From Nitrosococcus watsonii C-113 (GTDB lineage: Bacteria; Pseudomonadota; Gammaproteobacteria; Nitrosococcales; Nitrosococcaceae), in contig NC_014315.1 in NCBI RefSeq assembly GCF_000143085.1, positions 1,425,001 to 1,489,000 on the forward strand: 64,000 nucleotides of DNA. Direction: 5' to 3'. The notes beneath the pieces are model-generated. The model worked only from the letters and a program-made list of their open reading frames with translations, was not told where the DNA came from and made no database searches. The position numbers were made by a program, and so were the translations under genes. This document shows, piece after piece, positions 1-8,649 of this stretch (positions are counted from its first letter, which is position 1; the number at the start of each line of letters is the position of its first letter).

Positions 1-1
1 T

Positions 2-184
2 TTGCCCAAGGTCTTGCAAACGGGCAGGGACTTGCCCGAAAAACCTTGCTCATTTTGCAATCGGTGCCTTCTCAATGCGCCCGCCAATCCCCTAGGTTGT
101 TACGATGTGCGCCGCTATGACAACCATCATGACGCCATGATTGAGGAGGTCATGACTGTTTATGATCCGCCTCCTTTTCATTAG
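2..184 (+). CDS. NADH:flavin oxidoreductase (Old Yellow Enzyme family), C-terminal end, 5' truncated
   Basis: Only the last ~60 residues are in the window; the frame is open at the left edge, so the TTG at position 2 is not the true start. A cysteine cluster CSFCNRC is followed by NPLGCYD and an acidic stretch with MIEEVM. I recall this as the C-terminal tail of a subgroup of NADH:flavin oxidoreductases of the OYE family, which reduce activated C=C bonds with FMN. It is followed 42 bp later by a small membrane peptide and then by cytochromes, a lipoxygenase and a patatin on the same strand, so it may be the first visible gene of that operon. The identification rests on a short tail and needs the upstream sequence. 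Confidence 0.55.
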   Translation: MPKVLQTGRDLPEKPCSFCNRCLLNAPANPLGCYDVRRYDNHHDAMIEEVMTVYDPPPFH

Positions 185-226
185 TGCCAATGCGCTTTCA
201 TTTTAACTTTGGAAAAGGGGTTACCC

Positions 227-394
227 ATGAATAACGCTGAAACCAAAACGGTCCAAACCGTCGCCAAGGATCAAACGATTGAGGATAGGGTGCGGGTGAG
301 TCCCGTCGATCGCTATGAGCTAAAGGCTCGGAAGCGATGGGGGATTGTTGCTCTGATTATTATCCTTTTTTGGCTACTGATCGCGCTATTTTGA
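227..394 (+). CDS. Small single-pass membrane protein, 55 aa
   Basis: The ATG at 227 is preceded by a purine-rich GGAAAAGGGG at good spacing; an in-frame TTG at 209 lies upstream of this site and is less likely. The product has a soluble, charged N-terminal ~37 residues with a basic patch (ELKARKRW) and ends in one hydrophobic helix of about 16 residues. By the positive-inside rule the N-terminus should be cytoplasmic. It has no recognised family. Its place between the reductase tail and the first diheme cytochrome, 24 bp before that gene, suggests a small accessory or anchoring subunit for the membrane-bound cytochromes. This role is inference. Confidence 0.6.
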   Translation: MNNAETKTVQTVAKDQTIEDRVRVSPVDRYELKARKRWGIVALIIILFWLLIALF

Positions 395-418
395 TTATTT
401 TATGGAGCATGGATTGAC

Positions 419-1939
419 ATGGCCACGCAGCAGAAGCAATCAGTGAATAAGGCAAAAAATCCTAGAAATCCACGGCGTATGTTTAGCCTCTTGATAATCG
501 GTATTGTGGTTGTCGCTGCTGGTTATCTTATTGCCCGTTTTGTTCCTGAAAGGCCAGTGGACTATGAGGCTATCGAAGATCATTTCAAATACGGCTCCAT
601 TGGCAGCGAGCCTGTCAATGGATTGCCTTATTGGATTTGGAAAGTGCTTCCAGAGATGTTTCCCGAGAAGCTCCCTGGCAAGGGCGGGTATGCTTCCTTC
701 GGATTCATTTACGAACAAGGGCGGGATTTGCCTATTGGTGTGTCGCAACGCCGGGTGACAGGTATTGAGCGCGTGTGGTTAAACTGCGCGGTTTGTCATA
801 CGAGCACCTTGCGGGAAACGAAAGGCGCTGAGCCCCAGGTTATTCTGGGGATGCCCGCCAATGACTTTAGACTGTATTTATTCATCCAATTCTTAAGAGA
901 AGTTGCGTTGGATAATCGTCTTACTTCGGAAAATGTCATGGCGAAGATTGAGGAAATGGGTGGTAATCTCGATCCCATCGAGAAAGTGGCCTATCGCTAT
1001 TTCGTTGTGGATCGAGTGCGCGCCGCGCTCTTCGAATTGCGCCAGCAGCTCAACTTTCTTGATCGCCAGCATCCCTGGGGTCCTGGCCGGGTGGATACTT
1101 TTAACCCCTATAAAGCCATTCAGTTTAATTTTCCCATGGATACATTACCCGCCGAGGAGTTAATCGGTCCAGCCGATTATCCTTCCATTTGGGATCAGCG
1201 GCCACGGGAAGGAATGTACCTCCACTGGGACGGCAATAACCCCTCCGTTCAGGAACGCAATAAGAGCGCCGCTTTGGGAGCGGGGGTGACGCCAGTCACC
1301 ATCGATCTGGAGCGGATTGGGCGTATTGAAGACTGGCTGTGGGATTTTAAACCCCTGGCTTATCCGAAGGAAATTACCTCGGCGAAAGCGGCGGAAGGCA
1401 AACAACTCTATGGGCAGTATTGCGCCCAATGCCATGGCATGCAGGAAGGGGATCAGTACCTATTTGATACCGGGCGGTTTTCGCGGTTGGGAAAGGTAGA
1501 ACCTATCACCGCTATTGGCACCGATCCGGGTCGGCTCAACTCCTATACCGAGCTATTATCCGTTAATCAAAATACCCTTTATGTGGGTTATCCCTGGCGT
1601 TTTAAACATTTTCGCAAAACCCATGGCTACGCCAACATGCCCCTGGATGGTCTTTGGCTGCGGGCGCCCTATTTGCATAACGGCTCGGTGCCGACGCTGC
1701 GGGATCTGCTGGAGCCGGCGGAGAACCGGCCAAAGGTATTCTATCGGGGTTATAACGTCTATGACTGGGAGAAGGTAGGCTTCATCTCGGATGTTGCCGA
1801 AGAAGATGGTCATGAATTTTTTAAATTCGATACCCAGGTAAGGGGGAATTCCAATGCCGGCCATGAAGGCGAGGCTTATGGCACCTCTCTGAGCGGAGCG
1901 CAAAAGGATGCGATGGTTGAGTATATGAAGACTTTTTAG
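419..1939 (+). CDS. Membrane-anchored diheme cytochrome c (CCP/MauG/RoxA-like)
   Basis: A 506-aa protein with a basic N-terminus and one membrane helix at about residues 21-40, so the body lies in the periplasm. Two haem c sites are visible: CAVCH (C123-H127) and CAQCH (C335-H339). The segment LWLRAPYLHNGSVPTL (about 412-427) is the signature stretch of diheme peroxidase/MauG relatives, where bacterial CCPs have APYMHDGS. The long insert between haems and the early PYWIWKVLPEMFP block fit the RoxA-like branch (haem-dependent lipid or rubber oxygenases) better than classical ~330-aa CCP. It is paralogous to the protein at 2408-3859. Being cotranscribed with a lipoxygenase makes lipid hydroperoxides or peroxidised lipids a plausible substrate, but this is not shown by sequence. 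Confidence 0.85.
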   Translation: MATQQKQSVNKAKNPRNPRRMFSLLIIGIVVVAAGYLIARFVPERPVDYEAIEDHFKYGSIGSEPVNGLPYWIWKVLPEMFPEKLPGKGGYASFGFIYEQGRDLPIGVSQRRVTGIERVWLNCAVCHTSTLRETKGAEPQVILGMPANDFRLYLFIQFLREVALDNRLTSENVMAKIEEMGGNLDPIEKVAYRYFVVDRVRAALFELRQQLNFLDRQHPWGPGRVDTFNPYKAIQFNFPMDTLPAEELIGPADYPSIWDQRPREGMYLHWDGNNPSVQERNKSAALGAGVTPVTIDLERIGRIEDWLWDFKPLAYPKEITSAKAAEGKQLYGQYCAQCHGMQEGDQYLFDTGRFSRLGKVEPITAIGTDPGRLNSYTELLSVNQNTLYVGYPWRFKHFRKTHGYANMPLDGLWLRAPYLHNGSVPTLRDLLEPAENRPKVFYRGYNVYDWEKVGFISDVAEEDGHEFFKFDTQVRGNSNAGHEGEAYGTSLSGAQKDAMVEYMKTF

Positions 1940-1976
1940 AAAGACGATGAGCAGATCAGCAGAAGGAATATAAAAA

Positions 1977-2393
1977 ATGAGTCGTTATGGGATTTGGCAC
2001 GGCCGGGTGGTATGGTTTGGAATTATCCTGAATATGTTTTTTGTGTTTCCCTTGGTGCTGGCGCCAGGATGGTTATTAGGGTTGCTTAATATTCCGCTGG
2101 ATCAACTTATTTGGGCGCGGGCCTCGGGAATGTTGCTTTTTATCATCAGTGTTTTTTATATACCCGCCACCTGGGATCTGAAACGCTACCGGGCGTCGGC
2201 CTGGTTTTCCATTTTCCCCTCCCGGACTTTTGGAGCCACTTTCTTTACGGTCGCGGTGTTTGTGTTTGGCTATCCCGTGGGTTTTCTCTCCATTGCCATT
2301 GTGGATGGCTTTATTGGAATCACAACATTTATTTTACTGTTGTTGGTGACCCTTGAAGAGAAAAGAAGGGGTACGCCAGTAACATTAAAATAG
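1977..2393 (+). CDS. Four-helix integral membrane protein of unknown function
   Basis: A 138-aa, strongly hydrophobic protein with about four membrane helices and a short charged C-terminal tail (LEEKRRG). The ATG at 1977 follows an AAGGA ribosome site. I do not recognise the family; the general look resembles small DoxX-type quinone-interacting membrane proteins, but no diagnostic motif is visible. It sits between the two diheme cytochrome genes, 37 bp after the first and 14 bp before the second. A role as membrane electron-transfer partner or anchor for the cytochromes is a reasonable guess only. Confidence 0.7.
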   Translation: MSRYGIWHGRVVWFGIILNMFFVFPLVLAPGWLLGLLNIPLDQLIWARASGMLLFIISVFYIPATWDLKRYRASAWFSIFPSRTFGATFFTVAVFVFGYPVGFLSIAIVDGFIGITTFILLLLVTLEEKRRGTPVTLK

Positions 2394-2407
2394 GAGGGTT
2401 AGAGCTC

Positions 2408-3859
2408 ATGCACTCAAAAACAGTTCGTTGGATGGTGGTGCTGCTGGCATTAGTCCTGGTGATGGGGGCCGTTGGTTGGTACAAACTTCTTCGTGAAGTG
2501 GAGCAAACCTCGCTGAAAGAGGCTTCGGCGGCGGAATGGTTTAAATACGGTTCCATTGGCAGCGAGGAGGAACAGGGCGTTCCCTATTGGATCTGGCGGG
2601 TTTTGCCTAAAATGTTTCCTGAGTATTTGCCAGGCCCTGGTGGTTATGCTGCCCTTGGTGTTCCCTGGGAACAGGGCCAGGAATTGCCGGTAGGATTTTC
2701 TAAAAAAACTATTGGTTTTCCCCGCGTTGCTTTTAACTGTGCCTTCTGCCATTCGGCTAGATACCGGCTCAAGGAAGATGAGCCGCCCACTATTATGGTG
2801 CCTGGGCCGGGGAATACCGTCAGGCCCCAAGACTATGCCCGCTTTCTTGCGGCAGCGGCGAATGATGCCCGCTTCAATTCCGACGATATTCTGGAACAGA
2901 TCAGTTTGATCTACGAATTGCCGTGGCTGGATAGGCAGCTCTATCGTTACTTAATTATTCCCATGACTAAAAAAGCATTGATCCAATATGGGCAAACATT
3001 TGCCTGGGCCCAGGAAAAGCCTCCTTGGGGGACCGGGCGCATCGATCCTTTTAACCCCATTAAGTTTGGAATCCTGCAAATGGGGATCGATACCACGATT
3101 GGCAATGCGGACATGATGCCTCTATGGAACCTGAAGGTCCGCGAAGGAGATGCCCTCCATTGGGATGGATTGAATACTGATCTGCATGAGGTGGTGATCA
3201 GTTCCGCCATTGGCGATGGCATGACGTATAAGGCCATTGCCCATGACAGCTTGGATCGTATCGAGGCCTGGTTACAAGAAGTGCCGCCGCCGGCTTCGCC
3301 TTTTGATGCTCGCAAGGGAGCTGATTCTCCTTATTTTTTGGATAAGCAGCTAGCCGCGAAAGGTAAAACAATTTATGAAAAAAATTGTGCCGAATGTCAT
3401 GCCCCTGAAGGCAAGCGTCATCGGACAGTAATTCCGGTTGAAGAAGTGGGTACTGACCGTCACCGGGTGGATATGTGGACGGCTGAAGCGGCTAAGCGCT
3501 ACAACGCCTATCAGGAAGATTACGATTGGGGCATGCGCCACTTTAGGGATGTGGACGGCTATGTGGCGGTACCCCACGATGGCTTATGGTTGCGGGGCCC
3601 CTATCTTCACAACGGCTCTGTGCCTACCCTGCGGGATATGCTCAGAAAACCGGAAGACCGGCCCCAGGTTTTTTATCGGGGTTACGATCTTTTCGATCCC
3701 ATCAATGTGGGTTTTGTGTCCCAGGGAGAAGAAGCCGAGCGTATTGGTTTTCGCTATGACACGGGGGTCCCTGGCAATAGCAATCAAGGACATTTGTTTG
3801 GTACGGATCTTCCGCAAGATCGAAAAGAAGCGTTACTTGAATACTTAAAAACGCTTTGA
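2408..3859 (+). CDS. Second membrane-anchored diheme cytochrome c (CCP/MauG/RoxA-like)
   Basis: A 483-aa paralogue of the 419-1939 product. It has an N-terminal membrane helix (about residues 8-24) and haem c sites CAFCH (C111-H115) and CAECH (C327-H331). The conserved blocks FKYGSIGSE, PYWIWRVLPKMFP, GRIDPFNPIKF and GLWLRGPYLHNGSVPTLRDM are shared with its partner, while the region around the second haem is shorter. The start at 2408 follows AGGAGGGTTAGAGCTC. The gene ends 13 bp before the lipoxygenase. Two divergent paralogues side by side suggest different roles, for example one oxidising or rearranging the lipid peroxide and one passing electrons. Which residues ligate the distal side of each haem cannot be settled by eye. 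Confidence 0.85.
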   Translation: MHSKTVRWMVVLLALVLVMGAVGWYKLLREVEQTSLKEASAAEWFKYGSIGSEEEQGVPYWIWRVLPKMFPEYLPGPGGYAALGVPWEQGQELPVGFSKKTIGFPRVAFNCAFCHSARYRLKEDEPPTIMVPGPGNTVRPQDYARFLAAAANDARFNSDDILEQISLIYELPWLDRQLYRYLIIPMTKKALIQYGQTFAWAQEKPPWGTGRIDPFNPIKFGILQMGIDTTIGNADMMPLWNLKVREGDALHWDGLNTDLHEVVISSAIGDGMTYKAIAHDSLDRIEAWLQEVPPPASPFDARKGADSPYFLDKQLAAKGKTIYEKNCAECHAPEGKRHRTVIPVEEVGTDRHRVDMWTAEAAKRYNAYQEDYDWGMRHFRDVDGYVAVPHDGLWLRGPYLHNGSVPTLRDMLRKPEDRPQVFYRGYDLFDPINVGFVSQGEEAERIGFRYDTGVPGNSNQGHLFGTDLPQDRKEALLEYLKTL

Positions 3860-3872
3860 TAAGGAGGGCACC

Positions 3873-5492
3873 ATGAATACCTCGCTACCGCAAAATGATT
3901 CCGATCCCCAGGGCCGAAAGGATCGGCTTGAAAGACGGCGAGCGCTGTATGTATTTAATTACGATTATGTGCCGCCCATACCGATGATTGATAAGGTCCC
4001 TCATGAAGAGTATTTCAGTCCAAAATACACTGCAGAACGTTTGGCGTCCATGGCGAAGCTAGCGCCTAATATGCTTGCCGCTAAAACCAAGCGGCTCTTC
4101 GACCCGCTTGATGAACTGAATGAATATGATGAGATGTTCATCTTCCTGGACAAACCGGGTATTGTCCGCGGCTATCGAACAGATGAATCCTTTGGGGAAC
4201 AACGCCTATCCGGCGTTAATCCCATGTCAATACGCCGCCTTGATAAACTCCCCGAAGACTTTCCGATCATGGATGAGTATCTGGAACAAAGTTTGGGTTC
4301 TCCACATACTCTCGCGCAGGCACTCCAAGAAGGACGGCTTTATTTTCTGGAGTTCCCTCAATTGGCTCATGTGAAAGAAGGCGGACTTTACCGGGGACGG
4401 AAAAAATACCTGCCCAAGCCCCGGGCTTTATTTTGCTGGGACGGGAATCATTTGCAGCCGGTGGCCATCCAAATTAGCGGACAACCAGGGGGGCGGCTCT
4501 TTATTCCCCGGGATTCTGATTTAGATTGGTTTGTAGCCAAGTTGTGCGTCCAGATTGCCGATGCCAATCATCAGGAACTTGGCACCCACTTTGCCCGTAC
4601 TCATGTGGTGATGGCGCCTTTTGCCGTGGTGACCCACCGTCAATTGGCGGAAAATCATCCTCTGCATATTCTGTTGCGGCCTCATTTCCGGTTCATGCTC
4701 TACGACAATGATTTGGGGCGTACCCGATTTATCCAGCCAGATGGTCCGGTGGAGCACATGATGGCGGGCACTCTAGAAGAGTCCATTGGGATTTCCGCTG
4801 CCTTTTATAAGGAATGGCGGCTAGATGAAGCCGCCTTTCCCATTGAAATTGCCCGCCGCAAGATGGATGACCCGGAGGTATTGCCCCATTATCCCTTCCG
4901 GGACGATGGGATGCTGCTATGGGACGGTATTCAGAAATTTGTGAAGGAATACTTGGCCCTTTATTATCAAAGTCCTGAAGATTTGGTCCAGGACCAGGAA
5001 CTGCGGAACTGGGCTAGGGAGCTTACCGCCAATGACGGGGGCCGGGTAGCGGGTATGCCGGGGCGTATTGAAACCGTCGATCAGCTTACCAGCATCCTTA
5101 GCACGGTCATTTATACTTGTGCACCCTTGCACTCGGCACTGAATTTTGCCCAGTACGAGTATATCGGCTATGTCCCGAATATGCCCTATGCGGCCTATCA
5201 CCCCATTCCCGAAGAGGGAGGCGTGGATATGGAAACGCTGATGAAAATTCTGCCTCCCTACGAGCAGGCTGCGCTGCAGCTGAAATGGACCGAGATCCTC
5301 ACTTCCTACCATTATGATCGCTTGGGACATTATGATGAAAAATTCGAAGATCCCCAGGCGCAAGCCGTAGTGGAACAATTCCAACAGGAGCTAGCGGCAG
5401 TAGAACAGGAGATTGATCAGCGTAACCAAGACCGTCCGCTAGCCTACACGTATCTGAAGCCTTCGGAAATTATCAATAGCATTAATACCTGA
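3873..5492 (+). CDS. Lipoxygenase
   Basis: A 539-aa protein with the lipoxygenase catalytic core and no signal peptide. The helix carrying two iron histidines reads HFARTH (H239, H244), followed by the family block HPLHILLRPHFRF. The later iron-ligand helix reads LHSALNFAQY (H420, N424). The C-terminus ends NSINT, so the terminal carboxylate ligand would come from Thr539 and not the usual Ile. At the Coffa position (one residue before R283 in DLGR) there is Gly282, which in characterised enzymes favours R-stereochemistry. These enzymes add O2 to polyunsaturated fatty acids to make hydroperoxides. It is rare in bacteria. The start follows AAGGAGG, and it sits between a diheme cytochrome and a patatin lipase. 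Confidence 0.93.
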   Translation: MNTSLPQNDSDPQGRKDRLERRRALYVFNYDYVPPIPMIDKVPHEEYFSPKYTAERLASMAKLAPNMLAAKTKRLFDPLDELNEYDEMFIFLDKPGIVRGYRTDESFGEQRLSGVNPMSIRRLDKLPEDFPIMDEYLEQSLGSPHTLAQALQEGRLYFLEFPQLAHVKEGGLYRGRKKYLPKPRALFCWDGNHLQPVAIQISGQPGGRLFIPRDSDLDWFVAKLCVQIADANHQELGTHFARTHVVMAPFAVVTHRQLAENHPLHILLRPHFRFMLYDNDLGRTRFIQPDGPVEHMMAGTLEESIGISAAFYKEWRLDEAAFPIEIARRKMDDPEVLPHYPFRDDGMLLWDGIQKFVKEYLALYYQSPEDLVQDQELRNWARELTANDGGRVAGMPGRIETVDQLTSILSTVIYTCAPLHSALNFAQYEYIGYVPNMPYAAYHPIPEEGGVDMETLMKILPPYEQAALQLKWTEILTSYHYDRLGHYDEKFEDPQAQAVVEQFQQELAAVEQEIDQRNQDRPLAYTYLKPSEIINSINT

Positions 5493-5505
5493 GGGGGGAA
5501 CCACC

Positions 5506-7557
5506 ATGAGCCGCGTAGCAGAAAGCCAAGATTTGGAAGGAAGCTCAAAAAGTAGACCCGCGGTTCCGATGGAGCAAAAAATGTTAGAGATGTTCCGTCA
5601 GGAACAGGAACGCCTCCGGGACAGACGCCGCCAGGCGGGGCTTGCTCCAGGCCGGCCAGAAAAAGATGCGGTAGGGCTGGCTTTTTCGGGCGGCGGGATT
5701 CGCTCCGCTACCTTTAACCTGGGGTTATTGCAGGCAATGAATCGCTACGGCTTTCTCAAGCATGTGGATTATCTTTCCACTGTCTCGGGCGGAGGCTATA
5801 TTGGCAGTTCCCTGACCTGGTTTATGTCTTGCCTTAAGCAGGACTTTCCTTTTGGGACTTCCCGTCGCGACAATACTGAAACGCCGGGCGCTATCGTAAG
5901 CTGGCTCCGTCAGCATGCTTCCTATCTCACGCCGGGTGAGGGGGTGGATCTTTGGGCCTTGGCTGCAGCAGTGATACGAGGCACTTTGGTGAATTTGTTG
6001 GTAATTATCCCGATTTTTTTTACCGTAACCGTGCTTCTGGTTTGGTTACCTGGTCCAGTGGTTATTCCAGCTTATCCTCAGAATGGATTTACCGTATTGC
6101 TAGGCGTGGGCCTTGCCTTTCTCGCTCTGCTTGGCATCACGTCCATTTTCTATGCTCTATTTTCTAATATTAAAAGCTTACAGCGATTTCGTGTACGAAG
6201 CCGGAGCAACTTTTGGATGGGGCGGATGCTGTTTTTTGGGATAGGATTTGCAGTGCTTGGTACGATTCCTCTCTTGCATGGTTATCTAGAGATTCATTTT
6301 AAGGACTTGATTGAAGAATTTTATGCCTCTTTTTCCCTGGCTGGGGCGCTATCTCTCATGGGCGGCTGGATTGGCCGGGATTCGGAAAACGAGACTCAGG
6401 GTTACCGCAAAATCTTGTTAAATGTGGGACTGGCTTTGGTAATTTATGGTCTTTTGCTATGGATGTACCATGATGCTGATGCTGTTGTAAATAAGGGTGA
6501 TGTATTGAGGAAAGGGTTATTATGGGCGGGAGTAGCCTCGGCGCTTTTTATTGGTATGCTAGCCAATATTAACTATGTCTCTATCCACCGTTATTACCGG
6601 GATCGGTTGATGCAAGCATTTATGCCACCGGTGGATTTTACTGATTTTAGCGAACCTAATAAATGTTTATTAAAAAACATTCTTCAAACCAAGGCTCCCT
6701 ATCATATTATTAATACCATGATGATGACCTGGAATTCTTCCACTCCCACATTGCGGATCAGAGGCGGGGATAATTTTATTTTGACTCCTTTATTTTGTGG
6801 CGCCCCGTCCACCGGCTATGTTTCGAGTGCCCAATATTTGGGTGGCACGATGGATCTGAGCACTGCTTTTAGTATTTCGGGAGCCGCCATCGATCCCAAT
6901 ACGGGCGTGACCCGATCCCGGCCCTTATCCTTTATGATGACCTTGTTGAACGTGCGGATAGGTTATTGGGTTCGTAATCCAAAGCGGCCCGCCAATAGGA
7001 TAAAGGGATGGTCGCGTCCTTATTGGTTCATCTACTCTCTACGGGAAATGTTGGGTCTTAAAATGGCTGAAAATCAGATGCATGTTTATCTGACCGACGG
7101 AGGTCATTTTGAGAACCTGGGTCTTTATGAGCTGATAAGACGCCGATGCCGTTATATTGTGCTGTCCGATGCGGCTGAAGATCGAGCCTGGAAGTTTGAT
7201 GATTTAGGGAATGCCTTGGAAAAAATCCGAGTGGATTTTGGCGCGGCTATTGATATGGATACCCAAATGTTGCAACCTCAGGGGCCTAATCAATTTTCTC
7301 CTCAGCCGGGAGTGCTGGGAAATATTTGCTACGCTGATGGGAGTCGAGGTACTTTGCTCTATATTAAGGCTTCCGTTTTTTCCGGGCTTCCAGAGGATGT
7401 TTACGCCTACCGGCGGGCTAATCCCAAGTTCCCCAATCAAAGTACCGTGGATCAGTTTTTCGATGAGCCCCAATTTGAGGCTTACCGGGAACTGGGTTTT
7501 CAAACAGGCAAGCGAATATTTGAGGATAAAAAGCTCCATAAAGTTTTTGCGCCTTAA
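5506..7557 (+). CDS. Patatin-like phospholipase with internal membrane domain
   Basis: A 683-aa protein whose patatin domain is split by membrane helices. The oxyanion motif SGGGIRSATFN is at about residues 61-71, the nucleophile elbow STVSGGG places Ser94 as catalytic serine (the usual GxSxG has Thr instead of the first Gly), and the partner aspartate is in LTDGGHFENLG (Asp531). Between about residues 150 and 360 there are five or six hydrophobic helices. The coiled N-terminus is rich in Glu and Arg. Patatin hydrolases release fatty acids from membrane lipids. It lies 14 bp after the lipoxygenase stop, behind a strong GAGGGGGG ribosome site, so the lipase likely supplies the lipoxygenase substrate. 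Confidence 0.88.
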   Translation: MSRVAESQDLEGSSKSRPAVPMEQKMLEMFRQEQERLRDRRRQAGLAPGRPEKDAVGLAFSGGGIRSATFNLGLLQAMNRYGFLKHVDYLSTVSGGGYIGSSLTWFMSCLKQDFPFGTSRRDNTETPGAIVSWLRQHASYLTPGEGVDLWALAAAVIRGTLVNLLVIIPIFFTVTVLLVWLPGPVVIPAYPQNGFTVLLGVGLAFLALLGITSIFYALFSNIKSLQRFRVRSRSNFWMGRMLFFGIGFAVLGTIPLLHGYLEIHFKDLIEEFYASFSLAGALSLMGGWIGRDSENETQGYRKILLNVGLALVIYGLLLWMYHDADAVVNKGDVLRKGLLWAGVASALFIGMLANINYVSIHRYYRDRLMQAFMPPVDFTDFSEPNKCLLKNILQTKAPYHIINTMMMTWNSSTPTLRIRGGDNFILTPLFCGAPSTGYVSSAQYLGGTMDLSTAFSISGAAIDPNTGVTRSRPLSFMMTLLNVRIGYWVRNPKRPANRIKGWSRPYWFIYSLREMLGLKMAENQMHVYLTDGGHFENLGLYELIRRRCRYIVLSDAAEDRAWKFDDLGNALEKIRVDFGAAIDMDTQMLQPQGPNQFSPQPGVLGNICYADGSRGTLLYIKASVFSGLPEDVYAYRRANPKFPNQSTVDQFFDEPQFEAYRELGFQTGKRIFEDKKLHKVFAP

Positions 7558-7656
7558 TTTTACAAGAGCTTCCCTTTTCTGCCCCAACGATGCCTGCAGG
7601 TATCTGGAAGATTAACCAAGAAAAATTCTCTATGCGGGTGACCTCGCTAGGGGCTT

Positions 7657-7733
7657 CGAGGGGTGGGTCGTTGCCCGCGCCTCGGTAGCTGGACTACTCA
7701 GCTAATGGGGCGCCACCACGTACGCCTTTTTTT
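7657..7733 (+). terminator. Structured 3' region with probable terminator of the lipoxygenase operon
   Basis: Three successive inverted repeats lie 100 bp after the patatin stop. CGAGG (7657-7661) pairs with CCTCG (7680-7684), with an inner GGG/CCC. TAGCTG (7686-7691) pairs with CAGCTA (7699-7704). GGCG (7709-7712) pairs with CGCC (7723-7726) and is followed directly by seven T (7727-7733). The last stem is short, so termination strength is uncertain. Confidence 0.45.
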
Positions 7734-7797
7734 GTTCTGGTATAGTCGATCCTATAAGTAAAGTTGTAATGCGGTTATTTCCAGCTTAGGATTGCTT

Positions 7798-8649
7798 GTG
7801 GACAGTGAATTTCGTTTGATTATTTCCTGCCCTGATAGGGTGGGTATTGTAGCGGAAGTCAGTTCGTTTATTGCTTCTCATGGGGGCTGGATAAACGAGG
7901 CCAGCCATTATTCCGATCCGGTATCAGGCTGGTTCTTCATGCGTCATTGCATTAAGAGTAGCTCTCTACCGTTTGGAATCAAGGCTTTTAAAGATAAATT
8001 CTCGCCTATTGCCCAGAAATATAAGATGAAGTGGAGCCTCTCTGACTCCAGTGTAAAGAAACGGGTAGTGCTCATGGCCAGCAAAGAATCCCATTGCTTG
8101 GTTGATTTACTGCACCGCTGGCATAGTAACGAGCTTTACTGTGATATCCGTTGCATTATTTCTAACCATGAGCGTTTGAAGCAGCTTGTGGATGCTTATG
8201 GCGCACCTTACCACTTTGTCCCTATCGCGGGAGAAAAGAAAGAAGGTGCTTTCAGGAGAATTATTCAGCTGATTGAAGATAATCATACGGATCTCATCGT
8301 GCTCGCCCGCTATATGCAAATTTTACCGGGAGATATCTGTAATACTTATCAAAACCGCATTATCAATATTCATCACAGTTTTCTGCCCTCCTTTGTGGGA
8401 GCAAAACCTTATCATCAGGCCAGCGAGCGCGGTGTAAAACTTATCGGAGCCACTTGCCACTATGTAACCGAAGCGCTAGATGCGGGTCCCATCATTGATC
8501 AAGACGTGATACGCGTTAGCCATCACAATACCGTGGACGATATGATTCGCCTAGGAAGGGATGTGGAAAAACTGGTGCTGGCTCGGGGGGTGCGGAGTCA
8601 CCTGGGAGATCGAGTATTGGTCCATGGCAATAAAACCATCGTTTTTTAG
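7798..8649 (+). CDS. purU: Formyltetrahydrofolate deformylase
   Basis: PurU hydrolyses 10-formyl-THF to formate and THF, balancing one-carbon pools. The N-terminal ~80 residues form an ACT domain (LIISCPDRVGIVAEVSSFI). The C-terminal domain is formyltransferase-like with INIHHSFLPSF and the aspartate in ALDAGPIIDQD. Total length (283 aa) is normal. Two starts are possible: TTG at 7792 and GTG at 7798. The AGG at 7788-7790 is only one base from the TTG but seven from the GTG, so GTG is preferred. The gene stands alone between the lipoxygenase operon and a permease. Confidence 0.95.
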   Translation: MDSEFRLIISCPDRVGIVAEVSSFIASHGGWINEASHYSDPVSGWFFMRHCIKSSSLPFGIKAFKDKFSPIAQKYKMKWSLSDSSVKKRVVLMASKESHCLVDLLHRWHSNELYCDIRCIISNHERLKQLVDAYGAPYHFVPIAGEKKEGAFRRIIQLIEDNHTDLIVLARYMQILPGDICNTYQNRIINIHHSFLPSFVGAKPYHQASERGVKLIGATCHYVTEALDAGPIIDQDVIRVSHHNTVDDMIRLGRDVEKLVLARGVRSHLGDRVLVHGNKTIVF

